DNA of 64,000 nucleotides from Maritalea porphyrae (GCF_027213965.1 NZ_JAPWGX010000003.1:1-64000), one strand, 5' to 3'. Positions 1 to 8,642 are shown, counted from the stretch's first letter. Translations and numbers: made by a program. The notes: generated from the sequence alone by a model not told the origin.

Positions 1-129
1 GGTTACAATGCGGACGGCTATCCTGGGGGGGCATCGGGACACGGCACAGGCCAGTACGGTCGTGGCGGTATTGGTGGCAAACCAACTGGTGGTGCTGGTT
101 ACTCTGGTCTTGTTATAGTGATGTGGTGA
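1..129 (+). CDS. Phage tail fibre / receptor-binding protein, C-terminal end (partial)
   Basis: Frame 1 is open from the window edge to a TGA at 127-129, giving the last 42 residues of a longer protein. The stretch is very glycine-rich (repeated GG and GxG steps with Tyr and Ala) and ends in a hydrophobic VIVMW tail. Gly-rich C-termini of this kind are common in adhesin-like tips of phage tail fibres. The next genes downstream are tail genes on the same strand, so a distal tail fibre or adhesin role is inferred from composition and position only. The start and the main body lie outside the window. Confidence 0.6.
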   Translation, partial: GYNADGYPGGASGHGTGQYGRGGIGGKPTGGAGYSGLVIVMW

Positions 130-133
130 TCAA

Positions 134-706
134 ATGAAATTTGCAAAAATAGAAGATGATGCCGTGGTCAACATTGTTGTTGCCACCAATGAATTTGCGC
201 AGGCAAACGGCTTGGTTTCGGTCAATGATGATGTTGCGATCGGCTGGGCAATCGAGAATGGTATACCCGTTGCGCCAGTTGTCGTAGAAACGCTTGAGGA
301 CATGCGCACACGCGCACTCCTTTCATTGGCGGATTATGGGCAAAGCAAGCGAAGGCAGGGGTATCGCCACAATTTCGGCACAACAGAAACGCCAAATTGG
401 CAGGTTCTTCAATTGCGTGAACCCACACCACAAAATGACGACGAGAAAAACTGGTCGGCTGCGCTCGGCGCTTACACATCAGCAGTTGTCGCGGGGCACG
501 GCGCTGTGCAGGGGGTTACTTTAAGAACCGAAAGCAATGCGGCCATTGTCATGTCATATGCTGAAGGCATGGGAGTGCTTACTTCGATGTTTGCCTGGGT
601 TGCGCAGGTTTACAATACAACTTGGGGCAAAAAAGACGCCATTATCGCGGCTGCTACTAAGGCCGAAATTCAATCATTGATCGATGATATACCGAACGGA
701 TGGTAA
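134..706 (+). CDS. Phage tail-fibre-linked protein, DUF4376-like
   Basis: 190 residues. It starts 4 bases after the tail fibre stop, so it is probably cotranscribed and translationally coupled with it. The N-terminus (about 1-50) resembles short tail-fibre-associated proteins with a VGW-like segment (here IGWAIENG at about 36-43). The rest is mainly helical and ends in TKAEIQSLIDDIPNGW. Proteins of this size directly behind fibre genes are often fibre assembly chaperones or DUF4376 proteins. That identity is inferred from layout and weak sequence resemblance; no catalytic motif is visible. Confidence 0.5.
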   Translation: MKFAKIEDDAVVNIVVATNEFAQANGLVSVNDDVAIGWAIENGIPVAPVVVETLEDMRTRALLSLADYGQSKRRQGYRHNFGTTETPNWQVLQLREPTPQNDDEKNWSAALGAYTSAVVAGHGAVQGVTLRTESNAAIVMSYAEGMGVLTSMFAWVAQVYNTTWGKKDAIIAAATKAEIQSLIDDIPNGW

Positions 707-709
707 CCC

Positions 710-1054
710 ATGTCCCAATACACCAGCCATCAAGGCGCGGTGCATGTGGGCGGCATTCAATATCAGTTCAATCGTGATTTAAGATGGGCGGTTGGTCACA
801 AGGACGGTGAAGTCTTTGTGGTTGAGGCGGGCACGCCTTTTGACGTGTCAGTGCCGTGGTCATTGCGATGGCTGATTAGCCCGCATGATCACCGCTATCA
901 CAAGGCTGCGGCCTTGCACGATGAAATGTTGAAAAAAGGCTGGTCGCGGGCAACTGCGGCAGCTGAGTTCTTCAATGCGCTCAAAGCAGATGACGTCAAA
1001 GGCATTGAGCTTTGGGCCATGTTTCTTGGCGTGGTCGTTGTGACCGTTCGCTGA
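710..1054 (+). CDS. DUF1353 family phage protein
   Basis: 114 residues, starting 3 bases after the preceding stop. The pattern W-S-L-R-W-L-I-S-P-H-D-H followed by K-A-A-A-L-H-D-E (about 46-72) is typical of DUF1353, a small family found near tail and lysis genes of phages of Gram-negative bacteria. The His/Asp-rich centre suggests a metal site, but the biochemical role of the family is not established. The C-terminus is hydrophobic (LWAMFLGVVVVTVR) and may be one membrane segment. A rho-independent terminator follows directly. Confidence 0.65.
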   Translation: MSQYTSHQGAVHVGGIQYQFNRDLRWAVGHKDGEVFVVEAGTPFDVSVPWSLRWLISPHDHRYHKAAALHDEMLKKGWSRATAAAEFFNALKADDVKGIELWAMFLGVVVVTVR

Positions 1055-1080
1055 GATTTTAGATCAACCACAATTTGTTG

Positions 1081-1105
1081 GCCGTCCTTTTGGGCGGCTT
1101 TTTTT
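1081..1105 (+). terminator. Rho-independent terminator between DUF1353 gene and tail sheath gene
   Basis: Arms 1081-1087 and 1092-1098 form a 7-bp stem (one G-T pair) with a TTTT loop. Seven T residues follow at 1099-1105. The sheath ribosome-binding site (GGAGAA, 1108-1113) begins only 3 bases later, so sheath mRNA must come from readthrough or from a promoter inside the preceding gene. Confidence 0.7.
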
Positions 1106-1117
1106 ATGGAGAATATC

Positions 1118-2386
1118 ATGAGCAATACAGGCTTTGGGGTTTCATTTGAAACCGATGGTCCGGAGACCCGACCAACCGCGCAGGCGGAGTTTTCTGATAT
1201 TGGGTTGGCCCTTGTTGCCCCTGATAAGGCTGGGGGGTTAGAGTTTAACCGACCCTATGCTGTAAATTCCAACGATGTGGATTTCTACACTGCTTTGGGA
1301 GTGGGGGGCAATGCACGAGCTGAAATTGAAGGCATCAATGATCAGCTTTCGGAGTTTCGTAAGTCGGCGAAATTGTCAGTTGTTTTGGTTGATGAAGGCG
1401 ACAATGCTGATCCCGCCGTAAAACTGACTGAGACGCTAAATAATCTTAAAGGCGACAGTGTCCAAAAAACGGGCATTCATGCTTGGAAAAACTCGGCGCA
1501 GCTAACCGGACGCACACCACGCCTGTGTGCGGTGCCAGGTTACACATCGCAACAAACAGAAAGCAATGTAGCAAACATTGTTTGTGCAGAGCTTCCGGCT
1601 GTTTTGAACAGCTTGATGGCGGTGGCGTTTGTTGATGGTCCAAACTCGACACGCCAGGCGGCGCTAGACTGGCGTGAAACCATGTCGAGCAAACGGCTGA
1701 TCCCTATTGAGACCGCTGTAAAGGTGGCCAACAGTGATGGCGATGTAGTTGTTGCACCGGCAAGTTCTCGGGTGGCTGCATTGCAGCTGGGGATTGACCA
1801 ATCTAAAGATGGTTTACCGTTCCATACTGCAGCAATGCGTGCTTTGAACATTGTTGGACCTGGGCGTGAAATGGAATTTGACCTGGCTGATTTCAGCACT
1901 GAAGGGCAAGAACTTTACAATAACAACTTGGGTATTGTTGTGCGCGGCGAGGCTGGCAGCGACAGCGCTGCGGCTGAGGGTGGTTTTGTTTATATTGGCA
2001 CCGACACCTGTTCAACTGATCCGCTTTGGCGTTTCTATAACCAAGTTCGCGGGCGGGACTATTTGCACGTTATGGCAATACGCGACTTACGCAATCTACT
2101 TGGCAAATACAATATTTCAATCCAGCTTGCTCAAACGTGGATCACCATGCAGCGCGCGCGCCTGAATATGTTGGTGCGCAAAAACGCCATTTTGGGCTTT
2201 CAGGTGCAGTTTGTCGCCGATGAGAATGATCCTTTGGACATCCGCAAAGGGCGATTGTCTATTTCTATGGATGCTGAAGAGTCTGCGCCGTTTGTTCATG
2301 GCCATATCAAGTCCGGTCGCTACAGCGTTGCAGTTGACGAGTTTGTTTCTGACCTGATCGCTGGGTTCGATCAGCAGGCTATCTAA
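1118..2386 (+). CDS. FI: Phage tail sheath protein (P2 FI-like)
   Basis: 422 residues from ATG 1118. This start is preferred over the in-frame ATG at 1106 because GGAGAA at 1108-1113 gives a well-spaced ribosome-binding site. It forms the contractile outer sheath of a myophage tail. The N-terminal part holds a beta-rich segment with the AVNSNDVDFYTALGVGG stretch. The C-terminal third (DTCSTDPLWRFYNQVRGRDYL, then a long helix) matches the conserved core of FI-type sheaths, where the fold that interlocks neighbouring subunits sits. Length is close to P2 FI (about 396). The tube gene follows directly, as in P2. Family assignment is secure from pattern and synteny. Confidence 0.9.
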   Translation: MSNTGFGVSFETDGPETRPTAQAEFSDIGLALVAPDKAGGLEFNRPYAVNSNDVDFYTALGVGGNARAEIEGINDQLSEFRKSAKLSVVLVDEGDNADPAVKLTETLNNLKGDSVQKTGIHAWKNSAQLTGRTPRLCAVPGYTSQQTESNVANIVCAELPAVLNSLMAVAFVDGPNSTRQAALDWRETMSSKRLIPIETAVKVANSDGDVVVAPASSRVAALQLGIDQSKDGLPFHTAAMRALNIVGPGREMEFDLADFSTEGQELYNNNLGIVVRGEAGSDSAAAEGGFVYIGTDTCSTDPLWRFYNQVRGRDYLHVMAIRDLRNLLGKYNISIQLAQTWITMQRARLNMLVRKNAILGFQVQFVADENDPLDIRKGRLSISMDAEESAPFVHGHIKSGRYSVAVDEFVSDLIAGFDQQAI

Positions 2387-2425
2387 CCCCCTCAAACACC
2401 CTATAAAAAATTGATTGGATTGATA

Positions 2426-2947
2426 ATGAGCTTTCTCGTTATGAAGCGCGTCAACTTGTTCTGCGATGCAAATCCGGACAAGTCTAAACACTTGACGCTC
2501 ACTGAAATGACCATGCCTGAGCTTGAGGAGGAATATCAAATTCACCAAGCCGGTGGTGCCCGTGTGGATATAGAATTGGCCACAGGTATCAAGGCTTTCG
2601 AAATGGGCTTTAACGCCAAGGGTACCGACCTTGATTTGATGGCGCAGTTTGGCCTGGCAGATGGCAAGGTCAATGTGTTCACCGCGCGCGGCAAGATGGT
2701 TGACGAAATTGATGGCACTGAGGTTGGTGCTGTGGGCGTTATCCATGGACGCTTGGCACGGGTTAAACCGGACACATTTAAACGGACGGAAGTCCATGGC
2801 TATGAATATGGCATCAAGGGTGTGTTCACATACCGTTTGCAGATTGGCGATCGTGTGCCTGTTGATTTCGATTGGGCCACGAACCGGTTGATTATCAATG
2901 GTGTTGATACAAACGCCTCTGAAAATGCCCTGCTTGGCATAGGCTAA
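2426..2947 (+). CDS. FII: Phage major tail tube protein (P2 FII-like)
   Basis: 173 residues from ATG 2426. An in-frame TTG at 2411 and a second ATG at 2441 are alternatives, and the ribosome-binding site is weak. It builds the inner tube through which DNA passes. The start MKRVNLFCDANPDKSK corresponds to the P2 FII opening (K-x-L-N-L-F-x-D-G). The later V-x-x-R-G-K (about 83-88), the central GVIHGRLARVKPDTFKRTE and the C-terminal INGVDTNASE match the tube-protein pattern. Size agrees with P2 FII (172). It sits between sheath and tail chaperone genes, the usual order. Confidence 0.9.
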   Translation: MSFLVMKRVNLFCDANPDKSKHLTLTEMTMPELEEEYQIHQAGGARVDIELATGIKAFEMGFNAKGTDLDLMAQFGLADGKVNVFTARGKMVDEIDGTEVGAVGVIHGRLARVKPDTFKRTEVHGYEYGIKGVFTYRLQIGDRVPVDFDWATNRLIINGVDTNASENALLGIG

Positions 2948-2957
2948 GGGGCAAACC

Positions 2958-3308
2958 ATGACAAACTCAACAAAAACAAAACTTGAAGCTGAGGCGGCAG
3001 CTGCTGCCACAGCCGGTTGGAAATTTGACCATGACGCGACATCTGAGATTGTCGTGCCGCTAAAATATCCAGGCAAATACAACGGTAATGCAGTTAACGA
3101 GATCCGTTTCCAACCGATCGACACTCAAGGTCTAATTGAAAAGCAAGCGGCCATTGGTGAAAATGCAGACGCGATGGCGCTGCAAGCGGCCATTGCCTGC
3201 ATTCCTGTCGACATGCTGAAGCGTCTTCATCCTGAAGATGGTGTTGCGGTTATGAACGCGGTGTCACCTTTTTTGCCGCAATCGTTGTACGCGGACGCAA
3301 CGGCATAA
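2958..3308 (+). CDS. E: Tail assembly chaperone, short (zero-frame) form, P2 gpE-like
   Basis: 116 residues with a good upstream site (GGGG then ATG 2958). The position between tube and tape measure genes is that of P2 E and lambda G chaperones, which bind the tape measure protein during tail assembly. The protein has an Ala-rich N-terminus, a V-P-L-K-Y-P motif (about 32-37) and a helical C-terminal half. Codons 104-106 (CCT TTT TTG, 3267-3275) contain a TTTTTTG slippery heptamer, so this is only one of two products of the locus (see the frameshifted extension). Confidence 0.85.
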   Translation: MTNSTKTKLEAEAAAAATAGWKFDHDATSEIVVPLKYPGKYNGNAVNEIRFQPIDTQGLIEKQAAIGENADAMALQAAIACIPVDMLKRLHPEDGVAVMNAVSPFLPQSLYADATA

Positions 3309-3445
3309 CCACAAAATCTGTTCGGCAAATTGTTGCTGAAACACTGAACGCGTTTCCATCGATCGGATTTGACCGGTTGATGAAATGGCCAATTCGCGAA
3401 ACAGCGGCTTGGCACGAAGAAGCTGAAAAACTCTCCAAATCATAG
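2958..3445 (+). CDS. E': Tail assembly chaperone, long form made by -1 ribosomal frameshift (gpE+E')
   Basis: At T-TTT-TTG (3269-3275) the zero-frame codons are CCT TTT TTG, exactly the phasing needed for a -1 slip. Reading on from base 3275 in the -1 frame gives an open frame of 56 codons to TAG 3443-3445, adding AAIVVRGRNGITTKSVRQIV and a tail ending WHEEAEKLSKS. The extension fills the otherwise empty gap before the tape measure gene at 3454. In P2 and relatives the E+E' fusion is made by the same kind of slip and is required for tail assembly. The extension has no start codon of its own with a ribosome site. Frameshifting is inferred from heptamer, phase and synteny. Confidence 0.85.
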
Positions 3446-3453
3446 GCTCGATA

Positions 3454-6000
3454 ATGAGTTCAAACGTGCTTACGGCAACGCTAATTGCGCGCATGGTCAA
3501 CAAGATTTCTGGCCCTGCGCGTGATGCAAAGCGGTCGATTGATCAGTTGACTGCATCTGGCCACCGTGCGCGCGGTGGTTTGGAGCGAGCTACAGCTTTT
3601 CAGAACATTGCAAATTCGCGCCGCACACTAAACCGCCAAATCGGTGGGTTGCGGCGCGAAATGTTTGATGTGGTTGCTCTTGGTGCGGCCATGGCTGCGC
3701 CTATCAAAGCCGCCATGGATCTTGAAAACGCGATGGCTGACGTCAAAAAGGTGGTGGATTTTCCAACGCCTGATGGCTTGACCAATCTGCGCAGAGAGAT
3801 ACAGGAGCTTTCAACACAGATTCCGATGACCGCTACCGAACTGGCAAATATTACAGCCGCTGCAGGTCAGGCCGATATTCCCTATGACGAGCTCATGCAG
3901 TTCACCAAAATGGCCGCTGAAGTTGGTGTGGCTTTTGACATGCCGGCTGAGCAAGTGGGGGTGATGTTATCGAAAATCAAATCTGGTTTGCAACTTACCG
4001 TTGGTGAAACAAGCCTTTTGTCTGATGCGGTCAATCACCTCTCCAATAATATGGCTTCTGAAGCGCCATCAATTTTGGATGTTATTCGACGCATTGGTGG
4101 CCAATCAAAAGAGTTTGGCTTTGCAGAGACTGAAGTGTCCGCTTTTGCGTCAGCAATGATTTCTGCCGGCGCGCAATCCGATGTGGCTGCAACATCTTTC
4201 CGCAATATGGGTAAAGCGCTTACACGCGGTGAAGCGGCAACAAAAGCTCAAAAAATTGCATATCGTGAACTTGGACTTGACGCTCAACAGGTGGCCAAAG
4301 ACATGCAGCAAGACGCTGTGGGCACCACGTTGAAAGTGTTTGAAGCGCTGCGCGAAGTGGAAGATCACCGCCGTGCGGCCTTGTCTTCGCAATTGTTCGG
4401 TGATGAGGCTCGGGCCTTGCCAACGCTGATCGGCAATATGGACCTGTTGCGTGATGCTTTGGGGCTAGTTGCGGATGAGAGCAAGTATGCTGGCAGTGCG
4501 CAGCGGGAATTTGAAGAGCGCGCCAATACTTCTTCGGCCAAATTCGAACAGTTTAAAAATAAGGTTGTTCGGCTGGCCACAGAGATTGGCAATACCCTGT
4601 TGCCGCCGATGAACACAACGCTTGAAGTGTTTGGTAAAGTTGCGGAAGGCGCAACGACGCTTACCGAGAAATTTCCGGGTTTGACCCAGGGGATTGCTAC
4701 GGCTGGAGCAGCTCTGATTGCGCTTCGCATTGGTAAGATCATCAAAGACTATGGCTGGGCCTTGGCTCGCCGAACTGTTCTTGATACGGGCGCCGCCTTT
4801 TTGACGTTTGGCGACAATATTTCGCTTGCCAATCGCCGTGCAACTGTCTTCACCCGCCAAATGAACCGTAACGCTATGCGTGGCGGAGTTGACAAACTTG
4901 GCGGAAAGATCAAGGGGCTAAACAGAGTTCTTGGTGTCGCAAAATCTGGAATTCTTACGTTTGCTGGCCCGATTGGTTTGGTCGCAACGGCCGCTTTGAT
5001 TGCCGCAGATGCTTTCGGTGTGTTTCGCGGTGATTTTGCCGCTGTTGATGATGCAATTTCAAAAGATCCGGAGGGGTTTCGGAAATACAAAGAAGAGCTT
5101 TTTGGCATTGCTAGGGCTGCAAATGACGCTGGGAAGGCGGTCACCGCTCTCAATTCTACCATTCTAACAGCCAGCATCTTTGAGGCAGAAAAGGAAGCTG
5201 CAGAATACAAGGGTATTGCCGTAGATGGTATCCAAGATGCGACAACTACGGCCCTTGTGGAAAACATGGGTGATGATTATTCGGCCAAAGGAAAAGAAGT
5301 ATTTGGCGCTGATCTTCAGGCCATTAGTGCAAAGATTGGGGCCGGCAACTTTGATGGCAGCGATGCGAAAGGTTGGCAGGCAAAAGCAGACCAGTATTTT
5401 CTAGACTTGCAGTCAGAAATCGAGGCAGCCAAAGCAGCTTTGGCAGCAGAAGAAAAAAAGAATACTGGCAAGATGTTCACCACTGCGAACGAACGCGGTT
5501 GGAGTAATCGGATCGAAAAACTAAACCAAACGTTTGAGCAGGATCAAAAAGTTCATAAGCTGCTTACAGATGCGGTTTCTCTATACAGCCAAACAGTTTC
5601 TAAAATTGAAAATGAACGAGCACAGCTCGATCAACTGCGGCGTGTGGAAGATGGGTTGCATCGAACTGACAAGAACCCCGGCGAAGATGGCTTCAGCGTG
5701 CCAAATGTGCGGCCTGAAGAGGTGGTTTCACCTGCGCCCATGCGCCCAGCTGATTTGGCAACATTAGACGAACGTACGGCTTTGCATCAACAAATTGCCG
5801 CCAACAACCAGCAAATTGCAGCGATGCAGCAGCAATTGGCGAGTGCGTCACCACCACCTGTGACGGTTAGCGTGAATGCGCCAATAACCATCAACAATGT
5901 GTCTGATGCACAAGAAGCCGCGCGTAACGTGGTCAACCAACTCAATCAAGAAACGGGCAGGGCGGTTAGAACCAGCTTTGCGCCGCAAGGTGTAAGATGA
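3454..6000 (+). CDS. T: Phage tail tape measure protein (P2 gpT-like)
   Basis: 848 residues, close to P2 gpT (815). It sets tail length and is packed in the tube lumen. Residues about 85-370 match the TP901-type core: MDLENAMADVKKVVDF, then the segment of helices with ATELANITAAAGQ. Hydrophobic segments lie at about 410-430 and 495-525, as expected for a protein inserted in the host membrane during injection. Residues about 640-810 are coiled-coil and Gln-rich (LHQQIAANNQQIAAMQQQL). The C-terminus has VNAPITINNVSDAQEAA. The stop codon overlaps the next start (ATGA). Confidence 0.93.
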   Translation: MSSNVLTATLIARMVNKISGPARDAKRSIDQLTASGHRARGGLERATAFQNIANSRRTLNRQIGGLRREMFDVVALGAAMAAPIKAAMDLENAMADVKKVVDFPTPDGLTNLRREIQELSTQIPMTATELANITAAAGQADIPYDELMQFTKMAAEVGVAFDMPAEQVGVMLSKIKSGLQLTVGETSLLSDAVNHLSNNMASEAPSILDVIRRIGGQSKEFGFAETEVSAFASAMISAGAQSDVAATSFRNMGKALTRGEAATKAQKIAYRELGLDAQQVAKDMQQDAVGTTLKVFEALREVEDHRRAALSSQLFGDEARALPTLIGNMDLLRDALGLVADESKYAGSAQREFEERANTSSAKFEQFKNKVVRLATEIGNTLLPPMNTTLEVFGKVAEGATTLTEKFPGLTQGIATAGAALIALRIGKIIKDYGWALARRTVLDTGAAFLTFGDNISLANRRATVFTRQMNRNAMRGGVDKLGGKIKGLNRVLGVAKSGILTFAGPIGLVATAALIAADAFGVFRGDFAAVDDAISKDPEGFRKYKEELFGIARAANDAGKAVTALNSTILTASIFEAEKEAAEYKGIAVDGIQDATTTALVENMGDDYSAKGKEVFGADLQAISAKIGAGNFDGSDAKGWQAKADQYFLDLQSEIEAAKAALAAEEKKNTGKMFTTANERGWSNRIEKLNQTFEQDQKVHKLLTDAVSLYSQTVSKIENERAQLDQLRRVEDGLHRTDKNPGEDGFSVPNVRPEEVVSPAPMRPADLATLDERTALHQQIAANNQQIAAMQQQLASASPPPVTVSVNAPITINNVSDAQEAARNVVNQLNQETGRAVRTSFAPQGVR

Positions 6001-6449
6001 GTGTTTTGTATCAGATGGGGGCGCTGCAATTTACAGTGGCACCCATTAACGCTGATAAAGTGGCGCACAAACTCAAAACAGATTTCGCTCGCAAAGCTGT
6101 GTTTGGTGGGCGAAAGCCTTCTGAGCATACGGGTGAAGGTGATGAGACCATCGAGTTTTCTGGCAAGGTATTCCCATCCCATCTTGGCGGTGAACCTGAA
6201 ATGGATCTCATGAATGAAATGCGGCGCGCAGGCGTGCCGCATTTCTTGATGCGCGGTGATGGCCGGCCAATGGGTTGGTTCGAGATTGATGAGCTGGATT
6301 TCAATCACACTCATTTGCAATCCAAGGGGGTGGGGCGCGTGATTGAAATTCGGATGACTTGTACGAGGGTTGATGCACCAAGTGCGGTCGATTTTGCGCC
6401 ATGGTTGCGCCAATTGGTTGGTTTGTTTTCGGGGTTGATCAATGGCTGA
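5997..6449 (+). CDS. U: Phage tail protein U (tail completion)
   Basis: 150 residues. Its ATG overlaps the tape measure stop, so the two genes are translationally coupled. The opening MGALQFTVAPIN, the central LGGEPEMDLMNEMRRAGVP and the RGDGRPMGWFEIDELDFNHT segment match the P2 gpU family. In P2, gpU is a tail completion protein placed directly after gpT, as here. The C-terminus is hydrophobic (APWLRQLVGLFSGLING). Confidence 0.88.
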   Translation: MSVLYQMGALQFTVAPINADKVAHKLKTDFARKAVFGGRKPSEHTGEGDETIEFSGKVFPSHLGGEPEMDLMNEMRRAGVPHFLMRGDGRPMGWFEIDELDFNHTHLQSKGVGRVIEIRMTCTRVDAPSAVDFAPWLRQLVGLFSGLING

Positions 6450-6672
6450 AGACTATGAACGAGTGATCGTCAAAAGTGAGCAAAACACTTTGTCGCGGTT
6501 GGTTTGGCGAAAGCTCAAACGGTTTGATCCAGACTATTTTGATCGTGTTGCTGACATTAATTCGTCGCTGGCTCAACATGGGCCATATTTACCAGTTGGC
6601 GCAGTGGTGTTGTTCCCCAAGTTAGAAGCCCAAATTGAACCTGTGCACAAGGTTGAAACATTATGGGACTGA
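6442..6672 (+). CDS. X: Phage tail protein X (LysM-like)
   Basis: 76 residues, overlapping the U gene by 8 bases and the D gene by 10. The pattern S-E-Q-N-T-L-S-R-L-V-W (about 12-22), then V-A-D-I-N and L-P-V-G-A-V-V-L-F-P is the LysM-like fold of the P2 gpX family, a small baseplate or tail component. In P2 itself X lies elsewhere; the U-X-D order seen here is common in P2-like and Mu-like prophages of alphaproteobacteria. A cell-wall contact role is inferred from the LysM resemblance. Confidence 0.85.
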   Translation: MAEDYERVIVKSEQNTLSRLVWRKLKRFDPDYFDRVADINSSLAQHGPYLPVGAVVLFPKLEAQIEPVHKVETLWD

Positions 6673-7694
6673 AGTTCGTAAACAGCTCTGTTTTTTCCGC
6701 GATCGCAAACGGCAACAACCTCACTGAGAAGTTTGCAGGTCGATTGATCTCGATTGATGTGACAGATTCAAGTGGTTCAGAAAGCGACACAGCAACGATC
6801 ACATTGGATGACAAAACAGGATCCTGGGCCTTCCCTTCACCCGGGGCTGAGATTTCCATTGGCATGGGTTTTTTGCAAGCGACTGAATTGTTTGCGGGCG
6901 TTGTTGATGAGGTGCGATCAGTTGGAGATCGCAATGGCGGGCGACTACTTAATATTTCCGCAAATAGCGCGGATCTGCGCGGCAAGCTGAAAGAAACGAA
7001 GCAGCTTTTTTGGGATGACAAAACAGTTCAGCAAATCCTAAATGAAGCTGGTGAAGAAGCTGGTTTGGACGGTGTCAAAGTGGACCGTAAGTTCGCAAGT
7101 GTCATTCGTGAGTATGAGGCCATGGATGGTGAAGACTTTATGGCTTTTGGCCGACGACTTGCTGGCGAACTTGGTGGTACTTTCAAGGTGCGTGGCAAAA
7201 ACGCAATTCTTGCTGCCAGAAATGATGGGCAAACCGTAAGTGGTGCTGCAATGCCAGTGTTTCGAGTGGTGGCAGGGCGCAACTTAGTGAGCTGGGATGT
7301 TGTGCCGGACATTGGTCGACCTCGCCACAGCCAATTCGGTGGCCGTTATTATGACTTTGCAAAAGCAAAGTGGGTTGAGCAAACGGCAAAAAGCGAACTG
7401 GGAGATGTTGAGCAATTCCTGGCCGCGCCATTCGCAAATCAAAGCATGGCAACATCAAGCGCGCAATCGAGTAAAACAGAATCTGAACGCAACGCCGGCG
7501 AAGGCTCTATTTCCTTCATTGGCAGTTTGCTGGCACAGGCCGAAGGCTTCGCGATTGTAAAGGGTGCACGACACGGTGTTGATGGCGCATATGTCATGGA
7601 TACGGTGAACCACCATTTGAACCGATCAAGCGGCTATATGGGCGATGCGCAATTGGCCAAGCCGCATGGTGGTGCGGGCAAAGACAACCGTTAG
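6663..7694 (+). CDS. D: Phage tail protein D (baseplate hub, late control family)
   Basis: 343 residues. It belongs to the P2 gpD / phage late control D family, which forms the baseplate hub at the tail tip. The segment LISIDVTDSSGSESDTATI (about 28-46) and the GFLQATELFAGVVDEVRS stretch are characteristic. The middle REYEAMDGEDFMAFGRRLA (about 141-159), used to bind the next hub layer, is also typical. The C-terminus contains WVMDTVNHHL-like YVMDTVNHHLNRSSGY. It ends the tail module; the lysis cassette starts 27 bases downstream. Confidence 0.9.
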   Translation: MGLKFVNSSVFSAIANGNNLTEKFAGRLISIDVTDSSGSESDTATITLDDKTGSWAFPSPGAEISIGMGFLQATELFAGVVDEVRSVGDRNGGRLLNISANSADLRGKLKETKQLFWDDKTVQQILNEAGEEAGLDGVKVDRKFASVIREYEAMDGEDFMAFGRRLAGELGGTFKVRGKNAILAARNDGQTVSGAAMPVFRVVAGRNLVSWDVVPDIGRPRHSQFGGRYYDFAKAKWVEQTAKSELGDVEQFLAAPFANQSMATSSAQSSKTESERNAGEGSISFIGSLLAQAEGFAIVKGARHGVDGAYVMDTVNHHLNRSSGYMGDAQLAKPHGGAGKDNR

Positions 7695-7721
7695 AAATTT
7701 CGAACATCATTGGAGAACGTT

Positions 7722-8642
7722 ATGAAAACGTCCGAACAGGGGCGCGTGTATATACGCGGCCATGAAGGCACAGTGCTGACTTGTTATTTGGATCCAACGG
7801 GCCATCCAACAATCGGCACCGGCGCAACATTGTACAGCCGTGTGGCGCGCGAGTTTTTTGGCGGCAAGCTGGTGCCAGGCAAAACCAAAATCACCTTGGC
7901 GCAGGCGGATCAATTGTTCGCGGCCATGTTAGCTGAAGAATATGAGCCACATGTCGCGCGCGGCATGCCAGGTGCAAACCAGCATGAATTCGATGCGGGT
8001 GCGGACAATTGTTACAATATGGGACCAGGCACCTTTGGTTGGAATTGGGCCAAGCTTTGGCGTGCGGGCAAAAAGCGCGAAGCGGCCAAATATCTTGAAG
8101 CCCATTACCACAAGTCCAAAGGCAAAGTGCTGGCTGGTTTGGTGCGCCGCCGTGAAGAAACAGCGCAGATCCTCTTGCATGGCAAATACCCAAAACACGC
8201 AGGTGAGGGTGCGCCACGCAAGCAACGCGCTAAACCAACCTCCACACCAGATCCCGTGATCAAAGAAGCGCAAGAGCTTTTGACCTCTCGCGGCTTCAAC
8301 CCCGGCGCCATAGATGGCTGGATGGGCAAAAAGACCAAGGCCGCATTGCTTGCCTATCAGCAAGCGCATCCGCACCTAGTGAATGACGGTATTCTTGGTG
8401 CGGCCACCCTGACGCAATTGCGGCGGGATGCGCAAATGGCAGGGCAGGTGGCCAAAGACGCTGTCACCAAAGGCGGTGGCGGTTCAATCATTGGTGGCGC
8501 ATTGGCGTTCACCGCTGGCCTGCCGTGGGGCTGGATTGTTGCGGCCATTGTTGTTGGTGCAATCGGGTGGGGCCTGTGGCGCTATCGCGATGTGCTGGCG
8601 CGCCGCTTGAACTCAATTCAAGGCATAAAGGTTGAGGTGTAA
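7722..8642 (+). CDS. Endolysin: T4-type lysozyme (GH24) with peptidoglycan-binding domain and C-terminal membrane segment
   Basis: 306 residues from ATG 7722, with GGAG 9 bases upstream; the in-frame TTG 7710 is less likely. It cleaves the glycan backbone of peptidoglycan at lysis. E15, D24 and T30 have the exact spacing of the T4 lysozyme triad (E-8-D-5-T), inside RGHEG and YLDPTGHPTIGTG. The GLVRRREETAQ motif (about 136-146) closes the catalytic domain. Residues about 178-235 form a PG_binding_1 domain (EAQELLTSRGFNPGAIDGWMG). A transmembrane segment follows at about 264-286 with a basic tail. This C-terminal anchor is unusual, since many endolysins carry an N-terminal SAR signal instead. 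The stop overlaps the next start (TAATG). Confidence 0.92.
   Translation: MKTSEQGRVYIRGHEGTVLTCYLDPTGHPTIGTGATLYSRVAREFFGGKLVPGKTKITLAQADQLFAAMLAEEYEPHVARGMPGANQHEFDAGADNCYNMGPGTFGWNWAKLWRAGKKREAAKYLEAHYHKSKGKVLAGLVRRREETAQILLHGKYPKHAGEGAPRKQRAKPTSTPDPVIKEAQELLTSRGFNPGAIDGWMGKKTKAALLAYQQAHPHLVNDGILGAATLTQLRRDAQMAGQVAKDAVTKGGGGSIIGGALAFTAGLPWGWIVAAIVVGAIGWGLWRYRDVLARRLNSIQGIKVEV

Noticed and set aside
2117-3124. Long minus-strand open frame (335 codons) across the sheath end, tube and chaperone genes
   Set aside because: It lies opposite three well-supported tail genes, has no ribosome site or recognisable domain, and its composition reflects the coding strand.
4749-5267. Minus-strand open frame inside the tape measure gene
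   Set aside because: Shadow of a clear family protein; Ser/Ala/Pro-rich translation without domain pattern.
7891-8375. Minus-strand open frames in the endolysin gene
   Set aside because: Opposite a lysozyme with exact catalytic spacing; Cys/His-rich translations are typical of antisense frames here.
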